Shown piece by piece: positions 48,083 to 60,505 of a stretch of 64,000 nt of DNA; position 1 is the stretch's first letter; every line of letters starts with the position of its first letter. The notes below the pieces were generated by a model that did not search any database, was not told the DNA's origin, and saw nothing but the letters and a program-made list of their open reading frames with translations. A program made the translations under genes and the position numbers. The DNA comes from Nocardioides donggukensis (GTDB taxonomy: Bacteria > Actinomycetota > Actinomycetes > Propionibacteriales > Nocardioidaceae). The stretch is from positions 620,001 to 684,000 of the forward strand of contig NZ_JACYXZ010000001.1 of the NCBI RefSeq assembly GCF_014842875.1, in the 5' to 3' direction.

Positions 48083-48703
48083 GTGCCGCCCACCCCGAAC
48101 CCCGCCCGCCTCGTCGTGCTGGTCTCGGGCGCCGGGACGAACCTGCAGGCCCTCCTCGACGCCTGCGCCGAGGACTCCTACGGCGCCCGGGTGGCGGCCG
48201 CGGGGGCGGACCGGGACGGCACCGGGGGCCTGGCACGCGCCGAGCGGGCCGGGGTGCCGACCTTCGTGCACCGCCTGGACCAGTTCGCCACCCGGGCGGA
48301 CTGGGACGCCGCCCTGGCCGGGACGGTGGCCGCGTTCGAGCCGGACCTGATCGTGCTGGCGGGGTTCATGAAGCTGGTCGGCCGGGACTTCCTGGCCGCG
48401 CACGGCGGCCGGGTCGTCAACACCCACCCCGCGCTCTGTCCGGCGTTCCCGGGGACCGACGGGCCCGGCGACGCCCTGGCCTACGGCGTCAAGGTCACCG
48501 GCGCCACCCTGTTCGTCGTCGACGACGGCGTGGACACCGGGCCGATCGTGGCGCAGGTGCCGGTGCCGGTGCTCGACGAGGACGACCCGGCCACCCTGCA
48601 CGAGCGGATCAAGGTCGCCGAGCGGCAGATGCTCGTCGAGACCGTGGGCCGCATGGCCCGAGAAGGATTCACGATCACCGACAGGAAGGTGCGGTTCGGC
48701 TGA
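48083..48703 (+). CDS. purN: Phosphoribosylglycinamide formyltransferase
   Basis: A 206-residue GAR transformylase. It begins [20 protein letters not shown], has [11 protein letters not shown], the catalytic His in [12 protein letters not shown] and the conserved Asp in [12 protein letters not shown]. It adds a formyl group from 10-formyl-tetrahydrofolate in purine synthesis. GTG 48083 is the start, leaderless by its -10 box. The stop overlaps the purH ATG by one base (TGATG). Confidence 0.96.
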   Translation: MPPTPNPARLVVLVSGAGTNLQALLDACAEDSYGARVAAAGADRDGTGGLARAERAGVPTFVHRLDQFATRADWDAALAGTVAAFEPDLIVLAGFMKLVGRDFLAAHGGRVVNTHPALCPAFPGTDGPGDALAYGVKVTGATLFVVDDGVDTGPIVAQVPVPVLDEDDPATLHERIKVAERQMLVETVGRMAREGFTITDRKVRFG

Positions 48704-50313
48704 TGTCGCAAGCACGCGTCCCGCTGAAGCGGGCACTGGTCTCCGTCTACGACAAGTCCGGGCTGGAGGACCTGGTCCGTGGCCTGCACGACGCCGGGGT
48801 GGCCCTGGTCTCGACCGGCGGCTCCGCCGCGCTGATCGAGGGCCTCGGCCTGCCGGTCACCCGGGTGGAGGAGCTCACCGGCTTCCCCGAGTGCCTCGAC
48901 GGCCGGGTGAAGACCCTGCACCCGCGGGTGCACGCCGGGATCCTGGCCGACCGCCGCCTCGACGACCACGTCTCCCAGCTGGCCGAGCTCGGCGTGGAGC
49001 CGTTCGACCTGGTCGTCTCCAACCTGTACCCGTTCACCGAGACCGTGGTCTCGGGCGCCTCGCCGGACGAGTGCGTCGAGCAGATCGACATCGGCGGGCC
49101 CTCGATGGTGCGGGCCGCGGCCAAGAACCACCCCTCGGTCGCCATCGTCACCTCACCCGACCGGTACGACGACGTGCTGCGCGCCGCCCGGGAGGGTGGC
49201 TTCACCCTCGACGAGCGACGTGCCCTGGCCGCGGAGGCGTTCGTCCACACCGCGACGTACGACGTCCACGTGGCCAGCTGGATGGGGAGCGTGCTGGCTC
49301 CCGCCGAGGGTGCCGGGGGCGCCTCGGACTCGCCGTTCCCGGTCTGGCTCGGGGCGACCTGGGACCGGTCCGCGGTCCTGCGCTACGGGGAGAACCCGCA
49401 CCAGGCGGCGGCGCTGTACACCAACGGCTTCCAGCCCCAGCCGGGTCTCGCCCAGGGGCGGCAGCTGCAGGGCAAGGAGATGTCCTACAACAACTACGTC
49501 GACGCGGACGCGGCCTACCGCGCGGCCTACGACCACGGCGACCAGCCCACCGTCGCGATCATCAAGCACGCCAACCCGTGCGGGATCGCCGTCGGGGAGG
49601 ACGTCGCCGACGCGCACCGCAAGGCGCACGCCTGCGACCCCGTGTCGGCGTACGGCGGGATCATCGCGACCAACCGCACCGTGACCGCGGAGATGGCCGA
49701 GACCGTCCGCGACATCTTCACAGAGGTCGTGGTGGCACCGGCGTTCGACGACGAGGCGCTGCTCGTCCTGGCGCGCAAGAAGAACCTGCGGCTGCTCGAG
49801 GTCGCCCCGCCGGCCGGCGGCGGCGTCGAGACCCGGCCGATCTCCGGGGGGCTGCTGATGCAGCAGCGCGACCTGATCGACGCGGAGGGCAGCGACGCCG
49901 AGGGCAACCCCACCGGCGACGACACGGCCCGGTGGCGGCTGGTCGCCGGGGACCCGGCCGACGCCGACACCCTGGCCGACCTCCGGTTCGCCTGGCGGGC
50001 GATCCGGGCGGTGAAGTCCAACGCGATCCTGCTCGCCGCCGACGGCGCCTCGGTCGGCGTCGGCATGGGCCAGGTCAACCGGGTCGACTCCTGCCACCTG
50101 GCCGTGAGCCGGGCGGGGGAGCGAGCCGCCGGGTCGGTCGCGGCCTCCGACGCGTTCTTCCCGTTCGCCGACGGCCCCGAGATCCTGATCGAGGCCGGCG
50201 TCACCGCGATCGTCGCCCCCGGTGGCTCGATCCGCGACGACGAGGTCATCGAGGCGGCGCAGGCGGCCGGCGTCACGACGTACTTCACCGGGACCCGGCA
50301 CTTCGCCCACTGA
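48703..50313 (+). CDS. purH: Bifunctional AICAR formyltransferase/IMP cyclohydrolase
   Basis: A 536-residue enzyme performing the last two steps of IMP synthesis. The N-terminal cyclohydrolase starts [16 protein letters not shown] and has [20 protein letters not shown]. The C-terminal transformylase contains [57 protein letters not shown] and [13 protein letters not shown]. It overlaps purN by one base and precedes folD, which supplies the 10-formyl-tetrahydrofolate cofactor. Confidence 0.97.
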   Translation: MSQARVPLKRALVSVYDKSGLEDLVRGLHDAGVALVSTGGSAALIEGLGLPVTRVEELTGFPECLDGRVKTLHPRVHAGILADRRLDDHVSQLAELGVEPFDLVVSNLYPFTETVVSGASPDECVEQIDIGGPSMVRAAAKNHPSVAIVTSPDRYDDVLRAAREGGFTLDERRALAAEAFVHTATYDVHVASWMGSVLAPAEGAGGASDSPFPVWLGATWDRSAVLRYGENPHQAAALYTNGFQPQPGLAQGRQLQGKEMSYNNYVDADAAYRAAYDHGDQPTVAIIKHANPCGIAVGEDVADAHRKAHACDPVSAYGGIIATNRTVTAEMAETVRDIFTEVVVAPAFDDEALLVLARKKNLRLLEVAPPAGGGVETRPISGGLLMQQRDLIDAEGSDAEGNPTGDDTARWRLVAGDPADADTLADLRFAWRAIRAVKSNAILLAADGASVGVGMGQVNRVDSCHLAVSRAGERAAGSVAASDAFFPFADGPEILIEAGVTAIVAPGGSIRDDEVIEAAQAAGVTTYFTGTRHFAH

Positions 50314-50348
50314 GTGCTCGCCCGCCACGCGGATGGAAGGATGAGCAG

Positions 50349-51206
50349 GTGACTGCACGCAAGCTGGACGGCACCGCGACCGCCAAGGCCATCAAGGACG
50401 AGCTGATCATCCGGGTCGAGGCGCTGCGCTCGCGCGGCGTCGTCCCCGGGCTGGGCACAGTGCTGGTCGGCGACGACCCGGGGTCGCGGTGGTACGTGAA
50501 CGGCAAGCACAAGGACTGTGCCGACGTCGGAATCGAGTCGATCCGGGTCGACCTGCCCGAGGTCGCGACCCAGCAGGAGATCGAGGAGGCGGTGCGGACC
50601 CTCAACGAGGACCCCGCCTGCACCGGCTACATCGTCCAGCTGCCCCTGCCGCGGGGGCGCGACGAGAACCGGGTGCTCGGCCTGATCGACCCGGCCAAGG
50701 ACGCCGACGGGCTGCACCCGACCAACCTCGGGTGGCTGGTGCTGGGCAACGAGGCCCCGCTGCCGTGCACGCCGTACGGGATCGTCGAGCTGCTGCGTCG
50801 CCACGATGTGCCGATCGCCGGGGCCGACGTCGTGGTGGTCGGTCGCGGCGTCACCGTCGGTCGGCCGCTCGGGCTGTTGCTGACCCGGCGCTCGGAGAAC
50901 GCGACCGTGACGCTGTGCCACACCGGCACCACCGACCTGGCCGGCCACGTGCGCGGCGCCGACATCGTGGTGGCCGCGGCCGGGGTGCCCGGCATCATCA
51001 CGGCCGACATGGTCAAGCCCGGCGCCGCCGTGCTCGACGTCGGCGTCTCGCGGGTGGACGGCAAGCTCGCGGGGGACGTCGCGCCGGAGGTGTGGGAGGT
51101 CGCCGGCTGGGTCTCGCCCAACCCCGGCGGCGTCGGTCCGATGACTCGGGCGATGCTGCTGGCCAACGTGGTCTCGATCGCCGAGGACGGGCTCGGGTCC
51201 GCGTGA
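50349..51206 (+). CDS. folD: Methylenetetrahydrofolate dehydrogenase/cyclohydrolase
   Basis: A 285-residue bifunctional FolD. It has the catalytic Lys region ([17 protein letters not shown]), [22 protein letters not shown], the Rossmann block [20 protein letters not shown] and the end motif [16 protein letters not shown]. It makes 10-formyl-tetrahydrofolate for PurN and PurH. The usual Tyr of the YxxxK pair is present (Tyr of WYVNGK). The GTG start at 50349 has GAAGGA 7 nt upstream, and its stop overlaps the next GTG. Confidence 0.96.
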   Translation: MTARKLDGTATAKAIKDELIIRVEALRSRGVVPGLGTVLVGDDPGSRWYVNGKHKDCADVGIESIRVDLPEVATQQEIEEAVRTLNEDPACTGYIVQLPLPRGRDENRVLGLIDPAKDADGLHPTNLGWLVLGNEAPLPCTPYGIVELLRRHDVPIAGADVVVVGRGVTVGRPLGLLLTRRSENATVTLCHTGTTDLAGHVRGADIVVAAAGVPGIITADMVKPGAAVLDVGVSRVDGKLAGDVAPEVWEVAGWVSPNPGGVGPMTRAMLLANVVSIAEDGLGSA

Positions 51207-51667
51207 GCGGCGACGCCGCGCAGGATCCCCTGGACCGGGAGGCCGGTGGGGAGCCGCCTGCCTCGGACCCGCCGGGTGCCGGCTCCGCCGAGGGCTCCGG
51301 CGAGTCCGGCTTCCCCGAGGTCGACGACCCCGAGGCGGCCCGTGCCGACGCGCTGGCCGCGGAGCCGGGTGGGGTGCGGGGGGTCACCGAGGTCCGCAAG
51401 CCGTCGACGATCGGCGGGATGGTCTACCTCGGTGTGCTCGGTGGGGCGCTGGCCGGGATCGGCGTGGCCGCCACGGGCGCCTGGCGCAACGGCGTGAGCT
51501 GGCTGGCGATCGCCCTCATCGCCGCCGCGGCCGCGCGCCTGGTGCTGCCCGACCCGGATGCCGGGATGCTCCGGGTCCGCAGCAAGCTCCTCGACGTGGT
51601 GATCCTGGTCGGCACCGGGATCGCGCTGCTGTCGCTCGTCGCGACGATCCCGAACCAGCCCGGCTGA
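51203..51667 (+). CDS. DUF3017 membrane protein
   Basis: A 154-residue protein. The first 65 residues are acidic and Pro/Gly-rich, then three membrane helices follow ([55 protein letters not shown]). This is the DUF3017 family, found next to folD in many actinobacteria. GTG 51203 overlaps the folD stop (GTGA), so it is cotranslated. Function unknown. Confidence 0.85.
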   Translation: MSGDAAQDPLDREAGGEPPASDPPGAGSAEGSGESGFPEVDDPEAARADALAAEPGGVRGVTEVRKPSTIGGMVYLGVLGGALAGIGVAATGAWRNGVSWLAIALIAAAAARLVLPDPDAGMLRVRSKLLDVVILVGTGIALLSLVATIPNQPG

Positions 51668-51722
51668 GCGCGGATCGATCGACCGGCTGACCGGTGGCCG
51701 CAAGACGAACCGGCCGCCCATT

Positions 51723-51807
51723 GGCCGCAATTGCGGCCCTTTGACATGTTCTGGCGCGAAAAAAGTGTCACACGGCCGCAATTGCGGTCGTATGACACTT
51801 TTTCGCG
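51723..51807. terminator. Large AT-flanked palindromes between convergent genes
   Basis: GGCCGCAATTGCGGCC (51723-51738) is a perfect 16-bp palindrome. A second, near-identical core GGCCGCAATTGCGGTC (51774-51789) sits at the centre of a much longer inverted repeat, 51755-51807. Its arms run CGCGAAAAAAGTGTCA outward from one side and TGACACTTTTTCGCG on the other. The A6 and T5 tracts supply U runs for both strands, so it should terminate both the folD operon and mdh. The duplicated core is unusual for a plain terminator. Confidence 0.75.
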
Positions 51808-51833
51808 GGCTGGCCCGGAGACCGGGGCGGACC

Positions 51834-52859
<1,026 letters not shown>

Positions 52860-52916
52860 CTAGCAGCGCCGCGGAGGTCCCAGCGAGGTCGGGTTCGGGC
52901 GCCGCAAGGCCGATGG

Positions 52917-52922
52917 GATGCT
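52917..52922 (+). promoter_or_regulatory. -10 box of leaderless lipoprotein gene
   Basis: GATGCT ends 6 nt before ATG 52929; no Shine-Dalgarno. Confidence 0.4.
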
Positions 52923-52928
52923 GTGCCC

Positions 52929-53639
52929 ATGCGCTCCAGGGTCCCCGCCGTGCTGCTCGCGGGGATCCTGGGACTGGCAGCCACCGGGTGCGGATCCGCC
53001 CCGCCGGAGATCGACCCGACCGGCATCGACGAGCTGGTGATCCCCACCCCGGACCCCGCCGCGGCCGACTTCGTGGCGGAGGTCGACAACCCGCTGCTGC
53101 CGCTGCCGCCGGGGGAGACCCGCCGCTACCGGGACGACGCCGGGGACCGGGTGCTGCGGGTCAAGGTCCTGACCGAGGTCCGTGAGGTCGCCGGGGTCGC
53201 GACCACGGTGGTCCGCTCCGTCGAGGGCCGGGGAGCCGCGCGGCGGACCAGCGAGCGCAGCTACGCCCAGGACCGGGACGGGAACGTCTGGCTCTTCGCC
53301 GTCACGGACCCGGCGGAGGGCTCCTGGCAGGCCGGCGTGGCCGGCGCGGAGGCCGGTCTGGCGATGCCGGCGGAGCCGCGGGTGGGCGACGGCTGGGCCC
53401 GGGCGGTCGTCCCCGGCGCCGGCGACGAGTACGTCACGGTCCTGGAGGTCGACGACACCCGCAGCACGCCGTACGCCGACTACGACGGCGTGGTCGTGCT
53501 CGAGGAGAGCAGTCCCGACCAGCCCACCGTGACCCGTGCCGCCTACGCGCCGGGGGCCGGGCTCGTCGAGCGGGACGGGTCGGGCGGCACGTGGACGCTG
53601 GTCGCTCAGGACCGGCCCGGGGACTCCCGGTCGGGGTGA
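52929..53639 (+). CDS. Lipoprotein, unknown function
   Basis: A 236-residue protein with a type II signal (MRSRVPAVLLAGILGLAATG, lipobox LAATGC, so Cys at residue 21). The mature part looks like beta strands (ETRRYRDDAGDRVLRVKVLT, then RSYAQDRDGNVWLFA and EYVTVLEVDDT). I do not recognise a named family. It appears leaderless. Its 3' end overlaps the convergent aquaporin gene by 34 nt, so one of the two C-termini may be an extension of a once shorter gene. Confidence 0.75.
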   Translation: MRSRVPAVLLAGILGLAATGCGSAPPEIDPTGIDELVIPTPDPAAADFVAEVDNPLLPLPPGETRRYRDDAGDRVLRVKVLTEVREVAGVATTVVRSVEGRGAARRTSERSYAQDRDGNVWLFAVTDPAEGSWQAGVAGAEAGLAMPAEPRVGDGWARAVVPGAGDEYVTVLEVDDTRSTPYADYDGVVVLEESSPDQPTVTRAAYAPGAGLVERDGSGGTWTLVAQDRPGDSRSG

Positions 53640-54499
53640 TCGTCCGCCGGCCGGTCCCCGGGCCCGGCCGAGAGTCGCTCCGCGGACCCCTGAGTCGGCC
53701 CATCAGCCGGCCCGTCAGTCCGCCTGTCCTCCGGCGAGGCGGCCTCCGGCGCGGCGGCGTGCCGGGGCCGCTGCGGGAGCCGCAGCCCCGACCCGGGGAC
53801 CGGTGCCTCGTCGCGGCCGAAGACCAGCGGGTGCCCCAGCCCGGCGAGCGCGGCACCGGCGAGCGGCGCCAGGATGAACAGCCACAGCTGCAGGACGGCG
53901 TCGGTGCCCGCGAACAGGCCGGGGCCGATCGAGCGGGCCGGGTTCACCGAGCCGCCGGTCATGCCGGAGGTCGCCAGGTAGATCGCCGCCAGGCCCAGGC
54001 CGAGCACCACCGGGGCCACGGCGGCTGCGGGGTTGCGGCGGTCGGTCACCGAGAGCATCACCAGCACGAAGATCGCGGCGGCGACGACCTCGACCAGGAG
54101 AGCCGCCCAGACCGCGAACCCGCCCGGCGCCTCGGAGCCGAAGAAGTTCTGCCCCATGTTGCCGCGGCTCTCGTAGCCGTCGTACCCGTGCAGCACCACG
54201 AACAGCGTGAGTCCGGCGACCACGGCTCCGCCGACCTGCGCGGCGGCGTAGACGCCGACCTGCGGCCAGGTCATGCGGCCGCTGACGGCGAAGCCGACCG
54301 ACACGGCGGGGTTGAAGTGACCTCCGGAGAGGTGGCCGACGGCGTAGGTCATGACCAGCAGCGACAGGCCGAAGGCCAGCCCGGTGGCCACGGGGTCGTC
54401 GGCGACGACGACGGTCGCGGCCCCCACCAGCACGATCACGAACGTGCCGAACGCCTCAGCGGCCACCTGCTGGCCGAGCGCCTGCCGGTAGTGCTGCAT
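53606..54499 (-). CDS. Aquaporin (MIP family)
   Basis: A 297-residue channel with the two half-helix motifs HFNPAVSVGF and GSVNPARSIGP, six membrane helices, and an MIP N-terminus (AAEAFGTFVIVLVGAATVVV). It conducts water or small neutral solutes; the short loop around the second NPA suggests an AqpZ-like water channel rather than a glycerol facilitator. The last 60 residues are an unusual polar tail (TDGPADGPTQGS) that overlaps the lipoprotein gene on the other strand. Confidence 0.88.
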   Translation of the reverse strand: MQHYRQALGQQVAAEAFGTFVIVLVGAATVVVADDPVATGLAFGLSLLVMTYAVGHLSGGHFNPAVSVGFAVSGRMTWPQVGVYAAAQVGGAVVAGLTLFVVLHGYDGYESRGNMGQNFFGSEAPGGFAVWAALLVEVVAAAIFVLVMLSVTDRRNPAAAVAPVVLGLGLAAIYLATSGMTGGSVNPARSIGPGLFAGTDAVLQLWLFILAPLAGAALAGLGHPLVFGRDEAPVPGSGLRLPQRPRHAAAPEAASPEDRRTDGPADGPTQGSAERLSAGPGDRPADDHPDRESPGRS

Positions 54500-54607
54500 G
54501 TCGGGGCTCCCTCGTGGGCGTCGTCCTCCCGCTGACCGGGCTCGCCGGGCACTCTAGCGCCGGGCGGCGACCGGGTGCGAGGGTGAGCGCAACGCCGCGT
54601 CAGGTAT

Positions 54608-54619
54608 CTTGACGTCAAG
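54608..54619. promoter_or_regulatory. Palindrome upstream of icd
   Basis: CTTGACGTCAAG is a perfect 12-bp palindrome 46 nt before the icd ATG. It contains TTGACG, which could also act as a -35 hexamer. A dimeric regulator of this TCA-cycle gene may bind here (inference). Confidence 0.45.
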
Positions 54620-54664
54620 CAACTTTGTCGACCGACGCCCACCGAGCCAGGAGTCGCCGCACCC

Positions 54665-56881
<2,217 letters not shown>

Positions 56882-56968
56882 GAGCGGAATAGCCCGGCGC
56901 GGGCGCCGGTTGCGGCAGGTGAGCGCTGGTCCGCCGGCCGCTGATCGCCCACCCAGAGAGCAGCCCGC

Positions 56969-58180
56969 ATGAGCCTCACCACGCCCGCGCCCAGCCACGG
57001 CGCGGAGGAGCAGCGCGCGACCCGCATGGGTCCTGCCGTGCTCGCGCTCGCCACGGGTGGCTTCGCCATCGGCACGACGGAGTTCGTGAGCATGGGCCTG
57101 CTGCCGCAGCTCGCGGACGGCGTCGGGGTCTCGATCTCCTCGGCCGGGCACGTGATCTCGGCGTACGCCCTGGGGGTCGTCGTCGGGGCGCCGGTGCTGG
57201 CGTTCCTGGGCGCCCGGCTGCCCCGGCGGGCGCTGCTGCTCGCCCTCATGTCCGCGTTCGCGCTGGGCAACGCGGCCAGCGCGCTCGCCGGCGGGTACGG
57301 CGAGCTGGTGCTGGCCCGATTCCTGGCCGGGCTGCCGCACGGCGCCTACTTCGGCGTCGCGTCGCTGGTGGCCGCCGGGCTGGCCGCGCCCGGACGGAAG
57401 GGCCGCGCGGTGGCGCTGGTGATGCTGGGCCTCTCGGTGGCCAACGTCGTGGGCGTGCCGGCCGCGACCTGGCTGGGCCAGCACCTGGGCTGGCGGTCGG
57501 CGTACTGGGCGGTCACCGTGCTCGGCGCCCTGACCATGGCGCTGGTGGCCCGCTACGTGCCGGCGGTGCCCGGCGACCCGGAGGCCCGCGGTCGGCGCGA
57601 GCTCGGGGCGCTGGCCGTGCCGCAGGTCTGGCTCACCCTCGGCGCCGGGGCCGTGGGCTTCGGCGGCATGTTCGCGGTCTACACCTACATCGCGCCGACG
57701 GTCACCGAGGTGGGGGGTCTGCCGGAGAGCGCGGTGCCCGTCTTCCTGTTCGCACTGGGCGTGGGCATGGTGCTCGGGACCTGGGTGGCCGGTGAGCTCG
57801 CCGACCGGTCGGTGTTCGGCTCGCTGCTCGGCTCGGCCCTGGGCATGGCGGTGGTGCTGCTGCTGTTCGCCGCCGTGGCGCCACTGGGCTGGATCGCGCT
57901 CCCCGTGGTCACCCTGATCACCGTGCTCGGCTCGGTGCTGGTGGTGAACCTGCAGCTGCGGCTGATGGAGGTCGCGGGCGACGCCCAGACTCTCGGCGCC
58001 GCCATGAACCACGCCTCGCTCAACGTCGCCAACGCCCTCGGCGCCTGGCTCGGCGGCCTGGTCATCGCCGCCGGCTGGGGCTACCGGTCGCCGGCGCTGG
58101 TCGGTGCCGCCCTCTCCCTGCTGGGGCTCGCGGTCCTGTCGGTCTCCGCGGTGCTGGACCGGCGCGCCCGGAGGGCCTGA
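56969..58180 (+). CDS. MFS transporter, DHA1/AraJ-like exporter
   Basis: A 403-residue major facilitator with 12 helices. The opening ALATGGFAIGTTEFVSMGLL and the AYALGVVVGAPVLAFLGARL block match the Cmx/AraJ/arabinose-efflux group. ARFLAGLPHGAYFGVASLVA and LVALVMLGLSVANVVGVPAA are family stretches. Such proteins export drugs such as chloramphenicol or sugars; the substrate cannot be read from the sequence. AGAGAGCAG lies upstream of the ATG. A strong hairpin follows. Confidence 0.85.
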   Translation: MSLTTPAPSHGAEEQRATRMGPAVLALATGGFAIGTTEFVSMGLLPQLADGVGVSISSAGHVISAYALGVVVGAPVLAFLGARLPRRALLLALMSAFALGNAASALAGGYGELVLARFLAGLPHGAYFGVASLVAAGLAAPGRKGRAVALVMLGLSVANVVGVPAATWLGQHLGWRSAYWAVTVLGALTMALVARYVPAVPGDPEARGRRELGALAVPQVWLTLGAGAVGFGGMFAVYTYIAPTVTEVGGLPESAVPVFLFALGVGMVLGTWVAGELADRSVFGSLLGSALGMAVVLLLFAAVAPLGWIALPVVTLITVLGSVLVVNLQLRLMEVAGDAQTLGAAMNHASLNVANALGAWLGGLVIAAGWGYRSPALVGAALSLLGLAVLSVSAVLDRRARRA

Positions 58181-58191
58181 GCCTCGGACGG

Positions 58192-58225
58192 CCTGGGGCC
58201 CCGACCGGACGGTCGGGGCCCCAGG
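58192..58225. terminator. Bidirectional hairpin after the MFS gene
   Basis: Sixteen-base perfect arms (CCTGGGGCCCCGACCG and CGGTCGGGGCCCCAGG) with a 2-nt loop, between the MFS gene and the convergent symporter gene. Confidence 0.8.
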
Positions 58226-58250
58226 GCTCGTCGGGTGATCGGTCCTCAGG

Positions 58251-59927
58251 TCACTGCGGCGGCAGCTCTCCCTCCGCGTGCTTGGCGACCAGCGTGGTCC
58301 GACCCGGGTAGCGGACCTCCTCGACCAGCTCCTGCATGATCGGCGAGGGCTTCGTGGTGAATTGCGAGACGATGATCGTCACCGTGAAGTTGATGAGCAT
58401 GCCGATCGTGCCGAACCCGGTCTCGAGGATCCCGAAGATCCCGTCACCGTTGCCGTAGATGTCGATCGTCCACAGCATGTAGGCCATCGTCGTGCCCAGT
58501 CCGGCCAGCATGCCCGCCGTCGCCCCGGCGGCCGTGCAGTTCTTCCAGAAGATGCCGAGCACCAGCACTGGGAAGAAGCTGGCGGCGGCCAGGCCGAACG
58601 CGAGCGCCACCACCTGGGCCACGAACCCTGGCGGGTTGATGCCGAGGTAGCCGGCCACGAGGATCGCCCCGGCCATCGCGATCCGGCCCACCAGCAGCTG
58701 GCGCGCCTCGGTCGCCCGGGGGTTGATCTTCTTGTAGTAGACGTCGTTGGCCACCGACGAGGAGATCACCAGCAGCAGGCCGGAGGCCGTGGAGAGGGCC
58801 GCGGCCAGGGCGCCGGCCGCCACGAGGCCGACGATCGGCGCCGGGAGGCCGCCGATCTCGGGCGAGGCGAGCACGATGATGTCGTTGTTGATCACGACCT
58901 CGTCGACGAAGTCGATCGTCCCGTTCCCGTTGCCGTCGGCGACGCTGACCAGGCCGACCTCCGACCAGGTGTTGAACCAGCCCGGGGTGTCGGCGATGGC
59001 CTGCCCCTGCAGGTCCTCGATGATCTGCAGCTTGCTGAACGCCGCGACCGAGGGGGCCGTGGTGTAGAGCAGGGCGATGAAGAACAGCGCCCACAGTGCC
59101 GAGAACCGGGCCGCCCGCACGCTCTTCGCGGTGTAGAACCGGACGATCACGTGCGGGAGTCCCGCGGTGCCAAACATCAGCGCCGCGGTGATGAGGAACA
59201 TGTTCAGCATGTTCGTGCTGGCGAACGCCTCGGTGTACTCGGCCAGCCCGAGCTCGGCCTGCAGCTCGTTGAGCTCGGTGAGGATCTGCCCGAAGCCGAT
59301 CTGGGGGACCGGCACGCCGGTCACCTTGGTCGACACCGCGAAGGCCGGGATCAGGTAGGCCACGATCAGCACGCTGTACTGCGCCACCTGGGTCCAGGTG
59401 ATGCCCTTCATGCCGCCGAGCACGGCGTAGAAGAACACGATCGCCATGCCGATCACGACGCCGGTCGTGGTGTTCACGCCGAGGAACCGGGTGAAGACCA
59501 GTCCGACACCGGCCATCTGGCCGGCCACGTAGACGAACGAGACCACGATCGCGGCCACCACGGCGACCAGACGAGCGGTCTCCGAGTACCGGTCACCCAC
59601 GAAGTCCGGGATCGTGTACTTGCCGAACTTGCGCAGGTACGGCGCCAGCAGCAGCGCGAGGAGGACGTAGCCGCCGGTCCACCCCATGAGGTAGACCGAG
59701 CCGCCGTACCCGTTCCCGGCGAACGCGACGATCCCGGCGAGCGAGATGAACGACGCGGCGCTCATCCAGTCCGCGGCGATCGCGGCGCCGTTGGCCGGGG
59801 CCGGGATGCCGCCGCCGGCGACGTAGAAGCCGGAGGTGCTGCTCACCCGGCTCGCGTAGGCGATGTAGATGTAGACGCTGAAGGTGATGATCGCGAAGAT
59901 CAGGGTCCAGAGCTGGATGTCGCTCAC
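58251..59927 (-). CDS. Sodium/acetate-type symporter large subunit (SSS family)
   Basis: A 558-residue sodium:solute symporter with about 13 helices. The start is GTG 59927, which overlaps the DUF4212 stop (GTGA). Features include WMSAASFISLAGIVAFAGNG, YLRKFGKYTIPDFVGDRYSE, VLGGMKGITWTQVAQYSVL and GLPHVIVRFYTAKSVRAARF, as in ActP-like carriers. Its small partner is the DUF4212 protein upstream, the arrangement of the VC_2705-type symporters. Acetate or another short carboxylate is the likely substrate. If so, it could also feed the TCA genes nearby, but no link is shown. Confidence 0.88.
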   Translation of the reverse strand: MSDIQLWTLIFAIITFSVYIYIAYASRVSSTSGFYVAGGGIPAPANGAAIAADWMSAASFISLAGIVAFAGNGYGGSVYLMGWTGGYVLLALLLAPYLRKFGKYTIPDFVGDRYSETARLVAVVAAIVVSFVYVAGQMAGVGLVFTRFLGVNTTTGVVIGMAIVFFYAVLGGMKGITWTQVAQYSVLIVAYLIPAFAVSTKVTGVPVPQIGFGQILTELNELQAELGLAEYTEAFASTNMLNMFLITAALMFGTAGLPHVIVRFYTAKSVRAARFSALWALFFIALLYTTAPSVAAFSKLQIIEDLQGQAIADTPGWFNTWSEVGLVSVADGNGNGTIDFVDEVVINNDIIVLASPEIGGLPAPIVGLVAAGALAAALSTASGLLLVISSSVANDVYYKKINPRATEARQLLVGRIAMAGAILVAGYLGINPPGFVAQVVALAFGLAAASFFPVLVLGIFWKNCTAAGATAGMLAGLGTTMAYMLWTIDIYGNGDGIFGILETGFGTIGMLINFTVTIIVSQFTTKPSPIMQELVEEVRYPGRTTLVAKHAEGELPPQ

Positions 59928-60202
59928 GAGTGGTGCACCTCCTGCTCGTACTCGTCGATGCCGAACTCGGCGTCGAGCTTGTCCATGCGCCACACGTAGA
60001 TCGCGATCAGCGCCACGAAGACGAGGATCGAGCCCTGCTGGGAGAACCAGAAGCCGAGCGGGAAGCCGCCCACCACGATGTCGTTGAGCGGCTCGACGAA
60101 CAGGATCCCGGCCCCGAAGGAGACCAGGGCCCAGATGCTGAGCAGCACCGCCATGAGCCTGAGATTGCGACGCCAGTACGCCTGGCGTTGGGTTGCGTCC
60201 AT
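59924..60202 (-). CDS. DUF4212 symporter small subunit
   Basis: A 92-residue protein with two membrane helices (LMAVLLSIWALVSFGAGILF and GSILVFVALIAIYVW) and the family motif GFPLGFWFSQQGSI. DUF4212 proteins are obligate small partners of VC_2705-type SSS symporters. AGGAGG sits 6 nt before ATG 60202. The stop overlaps the large-subunit start by 4 nt. Longer readings upstream are not supported. Confidence 0.92.
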   Translation of the reverse strand: MDATQRQAYWRRNLRLMAVLLSIWALVSFGAGILFVEPLNDIVVGGFPLGFWFSQQGSILVFVALIAIYVWRMDKLDAEFGIDEYEQEVHHS

Positions 60203-60275
60203 GGATGTCCTCCTGGTCCGGAACTGCACGTGGGCACGAGACAAGCAATTCCGGAACAGGGGGGTCAATACCGAT

Positions 60276-60424
60276 CTGTGATTCCAGTCACCCTGTTCGC
60301 CGGGCGGCACGGATTGCTCGGTCAACGGCACTTTGGCCGTCCACGAAGGGCGGGGTGGACCGCTCGTCGCGCCCGGCCCGCCGCTCGTCGTACCCGAGGC
60401 CCCGCTGGGCCGCTGACGAGTGGT
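60276..60424. repeat. Direct repeat copy 1, left of the methyltransferase gene
   Basis: A ~148-bp sequence that recurs at 61229-61376 with roughly 80% identity by eye. Shared blocks are TGTTCGCCGGGCGGCACGGA, GCTCGGTCAACGGCA, TGGACCGCTCGTCGC, CCGGCCCGCCGCTCGTCGTA and CGCTGACGAGTGGT. Both copies start with TGTGA-N6-TCAC. The rest of the 303-nt gap 60203-60505 holds TCCGGAAC twice (near 60218 and 60249) and no gene. Confidence 0.85.
60277..60292. promoter_or_regulatory. CRP/GlxR-like site upstream of the symporter operon
   Basis: TGTGATTCCAGTCACC fits the TGTGA-N6-TCACA consensus of cAMP-receptor-type regulators in all but the last base and lies 75 nt upstream of the DUF4212 start. GlxR controls acetate uptake in corynebacteria. 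The same pattern begins the second direct repeat, so it may instead be part of that element. Confidence 0.35.
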
Positions 60425-60505
60425 CGATCGGCTCGATGTGGCAGGGTGTGTGGCTGTCACCCACTGTCGTTCTCGGGCGAGCCCGACGAGCGCTGGAGGA
60501 GTGCC

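Noticed and set aside
44725..48093. 1122-codon minus-strand open frame across the sigma-fusion and DUF6350 genes
   Set aside because: It spans the divergent promoter region and two genes in other frames, and shows no domain.
58251..60248. A single 665-residue symporter reading from 60248
   Set aside because: The first ~107 codons overlap the DUF4212 gene in another frame and have no membrane character; GTG 59927 with a 4-nt overlap is the natural start.
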